Assembly: GCA_024364805.1 (NCBI GenBank)
Contig: CM044511.1
Location: forward strand, 4,120,607 to 4,142,260
Reading direction: 5' to 3'
Source: Euprymna scolopes
Taxonomy: Eukaryota; Mollusca; Cephalopoda; Sepiida; Sepiolidae
Length of the DNA: 21,654 nucleotides
The translations under genes were made by a program, and so were the position numbers. Positions 19,595-21,654 of the stretch are shown here, piece after piece. The number at the start of each line of letters is the position of its first letter. Position 1 is the first letter of the stretch. The notes beneath the pieces are model-generated. The model worked only from the letters and a program-made list of their open reading frames with translations. It ran no database searches and was not told the DNA's origin.

Positions 19595-19915
19595 ATCCCA
19601 CCTCCACACATGAGAGATCCCTCGATGTAGGTCTTTATACTCCAGTAGTTTTTCCCCAGAACCGCTAGACTCTGGAATTTTATTCCAGGTCCCTGCTTCC
19701 CCAACTGTACTGATATACCAAAGTTCAAGTGTAACGTTAACTGACACCTTGCTGCGAAAATCCCAACATAGTGCCCCAATAGCTGCTTCCCTGATAGTAT
19801 CCCCCTACACCACAGTGACAATGTGCCTTGTTTGGGGTGAAAATTTAAGAAAGGCCACGCCGGGTGTCTGCCGCTATTCAATCAATACAATAGAGATTTT
19901 AAAAAAATTGAGATT
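19595..19915 (+). pseudogene. LINE ORF2 C-terminal tail and 3' UTR
   Basis: After the stop at 19592-19594 a neighbouring frame continues with HERSLDVGLYTPVVFP. Another frame then gives RTARLWNFIPGPCFPNCTD followed by IPKFKCNVN (about 19655-19740). This is the same tail pattern seen in the minus-strand fragment at 1168-1371. About 170 bases of 3' UTR follow, ending in an A-rich tract near 19895-19910. No clear target-site duplication was identified. At least two further breaks lie in this part. Confidence 0.75.
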
Positions 19916-20099
19916 ATAATAATCAATTTTCATATTAGTTCACGTTTAGTTCACACACCAATATTATATCTGTCATCCGGTTAACCCCTAAAAAAATAAC
20001 GCGTATCATTGATTTATGTTCGAGAATATTATAAAATATGTTCGTTGGTCTTTAATACTTAATTTGAGAACGGAAAGTTCGATCTTAGAAGCAGATATT

Positions 20100-21620
20100 T
20101 AAAAGAATACTTCTATCCAGTCATTGCAACTGCACCACAGACTCTTGTCAATTCCCTCAAAAAGCAAAGCAGTGTTTTTAACTATTAGGGGTAACATTGT
20201 TTATCAAGTTTCAAGCACTACTATGAAATGTGCTTCGAAGAACCTACTGGATACTGACCCCTCGATTAACCGGACAAGGGGCAAAATCCTCCGACGTTTA
20301 TTGGAGATACCGGTAGATGTGCTACAACTTTAATCAACAACAGTAAGTGTTAATCCATTGGACGACCTGAACTCTTCAAGAACCTCACAGACCAATTACT
20401 ATCGAACACTGAAATGGAATTCATCAGTTTCGGACTAATATTTGAGAGAGGATTTTACCCGAAATAGCAAACAATATGCTCACCCGAAACTACAGGCATC
20501 AGGATACAGATGGAAGGAAAGTTTCCTTCAGAGCATCATATCAAAAACTACAGCTCAGGGAACTATCTTACCTAAACAATACATTAATACATTTAAAAAG
20601 ACCACGAGATCATTATATCGCCTGCAGACAAATGCGATGCTGTCGTAATAATGACAATGTCTGAATATAAAATAAAATATTTAAAATCCTACAAGAACAA
20701 CACAACTACGAAAGAACTAACTTTGAGTTAATACAAAAGGAAGCAGACATATATAATAAAACATAAAAGAAATTAATAAATAATAACCAAACCTAGTGAT
20801 TATGTATCGAATACAACCCCCGAGTGCCTATTTTCTTCGGTCAACTAAAGATCCACAACAGCATCCGAATTCCCCTCCATTATTTCAGGCATTGGCTGTG
20901 TCACCCATAAAATTGCACGGGTCATTGCAAAAGTATAAAACCCAATTATTACGCACAATCAGTTTATCCCATTTTAGAAGTTCCGGTGACTAACTCGCGA
21001 AAAAAGACTCAAACTAACTAACAAAACTATAAACAGTCTTGATATGGAATCTCTATATACCAATATACCACTAAAAATACCTTAAGCTACTTTCAAAACA
21101 TCTAAGGAAAATGGGCATTAGCTTCCCTTTTCCAACAGACAACATAATTTTACCTCCGACACATTTTCCTACGCAGGGAACTTTGGCCTGCCAATGGGTA
21201 ACTTCCTTAGTAGATTCTTAATATGTCTATAGTTGAAAGAAAATAAACCCCTTAAATACAGATTGCCTAAAATTGCATTTTCCCTTAAAAACCTTGACGA
21301 TATCTTAATTTTCTTCCTTAAGGCAGCCTAAATAGAGGGCATTACGAAAGAATTAAATTAAATTAAATCCAAATGCACTTATGAAAAAAGGAAAATGTAT
21401 CACTATAGTTTCTTGATGTACCTTTAATAAATAATAATAATGAACTGAAGTATCGCAAACAGTTCAATAAGAGTGACTATATACGCTTTTACTCTAATTA
21501 TAACGATGAGGTAAAAAGAAGCCTTATAATCAGTTTCTACCTCAGACTTTTAAGAATCTGAAGTAACGAACATTTAGAGGAAAAACGTCGTAGAGTATTT
21601 TGGTCTTTCCATTTCTGCTT
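20100..21620 (+). mobile_element. Penelope-like retroelement, reverse transcriptase region (broken, partial)
   Basis: Penelope-like elements are retrotransposons with a telomerase-related reverse transcriptase. Motifs in order are an N-terminal part (about 20440-20660) with TFKKTTRSLYRLQTN followed by a DAVVIM-type word, QLKIHN (20842-20859), IISGIGCVTHKIARVIAK (20879-20932), SLDMESLYTNIPL with the first catalytic Asp (21035-21073), GLPMGN (21185-21202), NLDDIL with the Asp pair (21290-21307) and a thumb-like part SDYIRFYSNYNDEVKRSLI (about 21472-21530) followed by FYLRLLRI. LYTNIP, GLPMGN and the final FLRALRI-like word are hallmarks of this class and separate it from LINE and LTR reverse transcriptases. 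The copy is broken in several places. The C-terminal GIY-YIG endonuclease and terminal repeat are not seen before the window ends. 20100-20440 is assigned by continuity only. Confidence 0.8.
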
Positions 21621-21654
21621 ATATATCTATATATCTATAAAAGTGAACGTGTCT
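21621..21654. repeat. TATATC-type microsatellite edge at window end
   Basis: tatatctatatatctataa followed by aagtgaacgtgtct. Its reverse complement resembles the repeat edge at 6886-6900 (acacgttcgctt then TA repeats), so the same dispersed repeat may start here in the opposite orientation. Confidence 0.45.

Noticed and set aside
19334-19881. Minus-strand open frames of 96-137 codons
   Set aside because: They are antisense shadows of the LINE reverse transcriptase and tail.

Overview
The window looks like intergenic or intronic DNA of an AT-rich animal genome. It is full of (TA)n and (CA/TG)n microsatellites and holds decayed copies of several transposon classes: LINE, Penelope-like, Tc1/mariner and Ty1/copia. 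This mix is typical of mollusc genomes, and several motifs remind me of cephalopod (octopus or squid) repeats. That taxonomic call is inference from memory, not a search result. I see no intact host protein-coding gene, no convincing host exon, no tRNA or rRNA gene and no CRISPR array. The longest open stretch (about 340 codons from 16966) is the endonuclease part of a dead LINE.

Layout. 1-1064: AT-rich sequence with a compound microsatellite (848-999). 1065-1398, minus strand: 3' end of a LINE, with poly-A and the reverse-transcriptase tail. 1399-4110: AT-rich, with a 28-bp minisatellite (2819-2953), a (TA)49 run (3256-3353) and a 130-bp near-perfect hairpin (3413-3542). 4111-4195: a Penelope-type terminal block. 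4196-6360: AT-rich, with small duplications and one GC-richer unidentified segment. 6361-6950: two microsatellites around a repeat-like unit. About 7225-8165, minus strand: fossil Ty1/copia fragment. It abuts a GC-rich cassette bounded by direct repeats (8166-8656). 9370-9594: AT microsatellite with a higher-order 78-bp unit. 10081-10517: long inverted repeat whose arms carry the Penelope-type terminal block. 11545-12545, minus strand: Tc1/mariner pseudogene starting at the edge of a (TA)20 run. 13200-13435, minus strand: a second mariner-type C-terminus. 15171-15322: MITE-like foldback with a Z-DNA-prone core. About 16203-19915, plus strand: nearly full-length but broken LINE (APE endonuclease, reverse transcriptase, C-terminal tail). 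About 20100-21600, plus strand: broken Penelope-like reverse transcriptase that probably runs past the window edge.

Nothing here works as an operon or pathway. The common theme is repeated transposon insertion followed by decay, with hairpin-forming and Z-DNA-forming sequence in several places. I did not find a convincing new gene system. The most original signals are the 3.4-kb hairpin, the 10-kb inverted repeat with its related block at 4.1 kb, the direct-repeat cassette at 8.2-8.65 kb, and a GC-rich 26-bp word found identically at 4471 and 15326.
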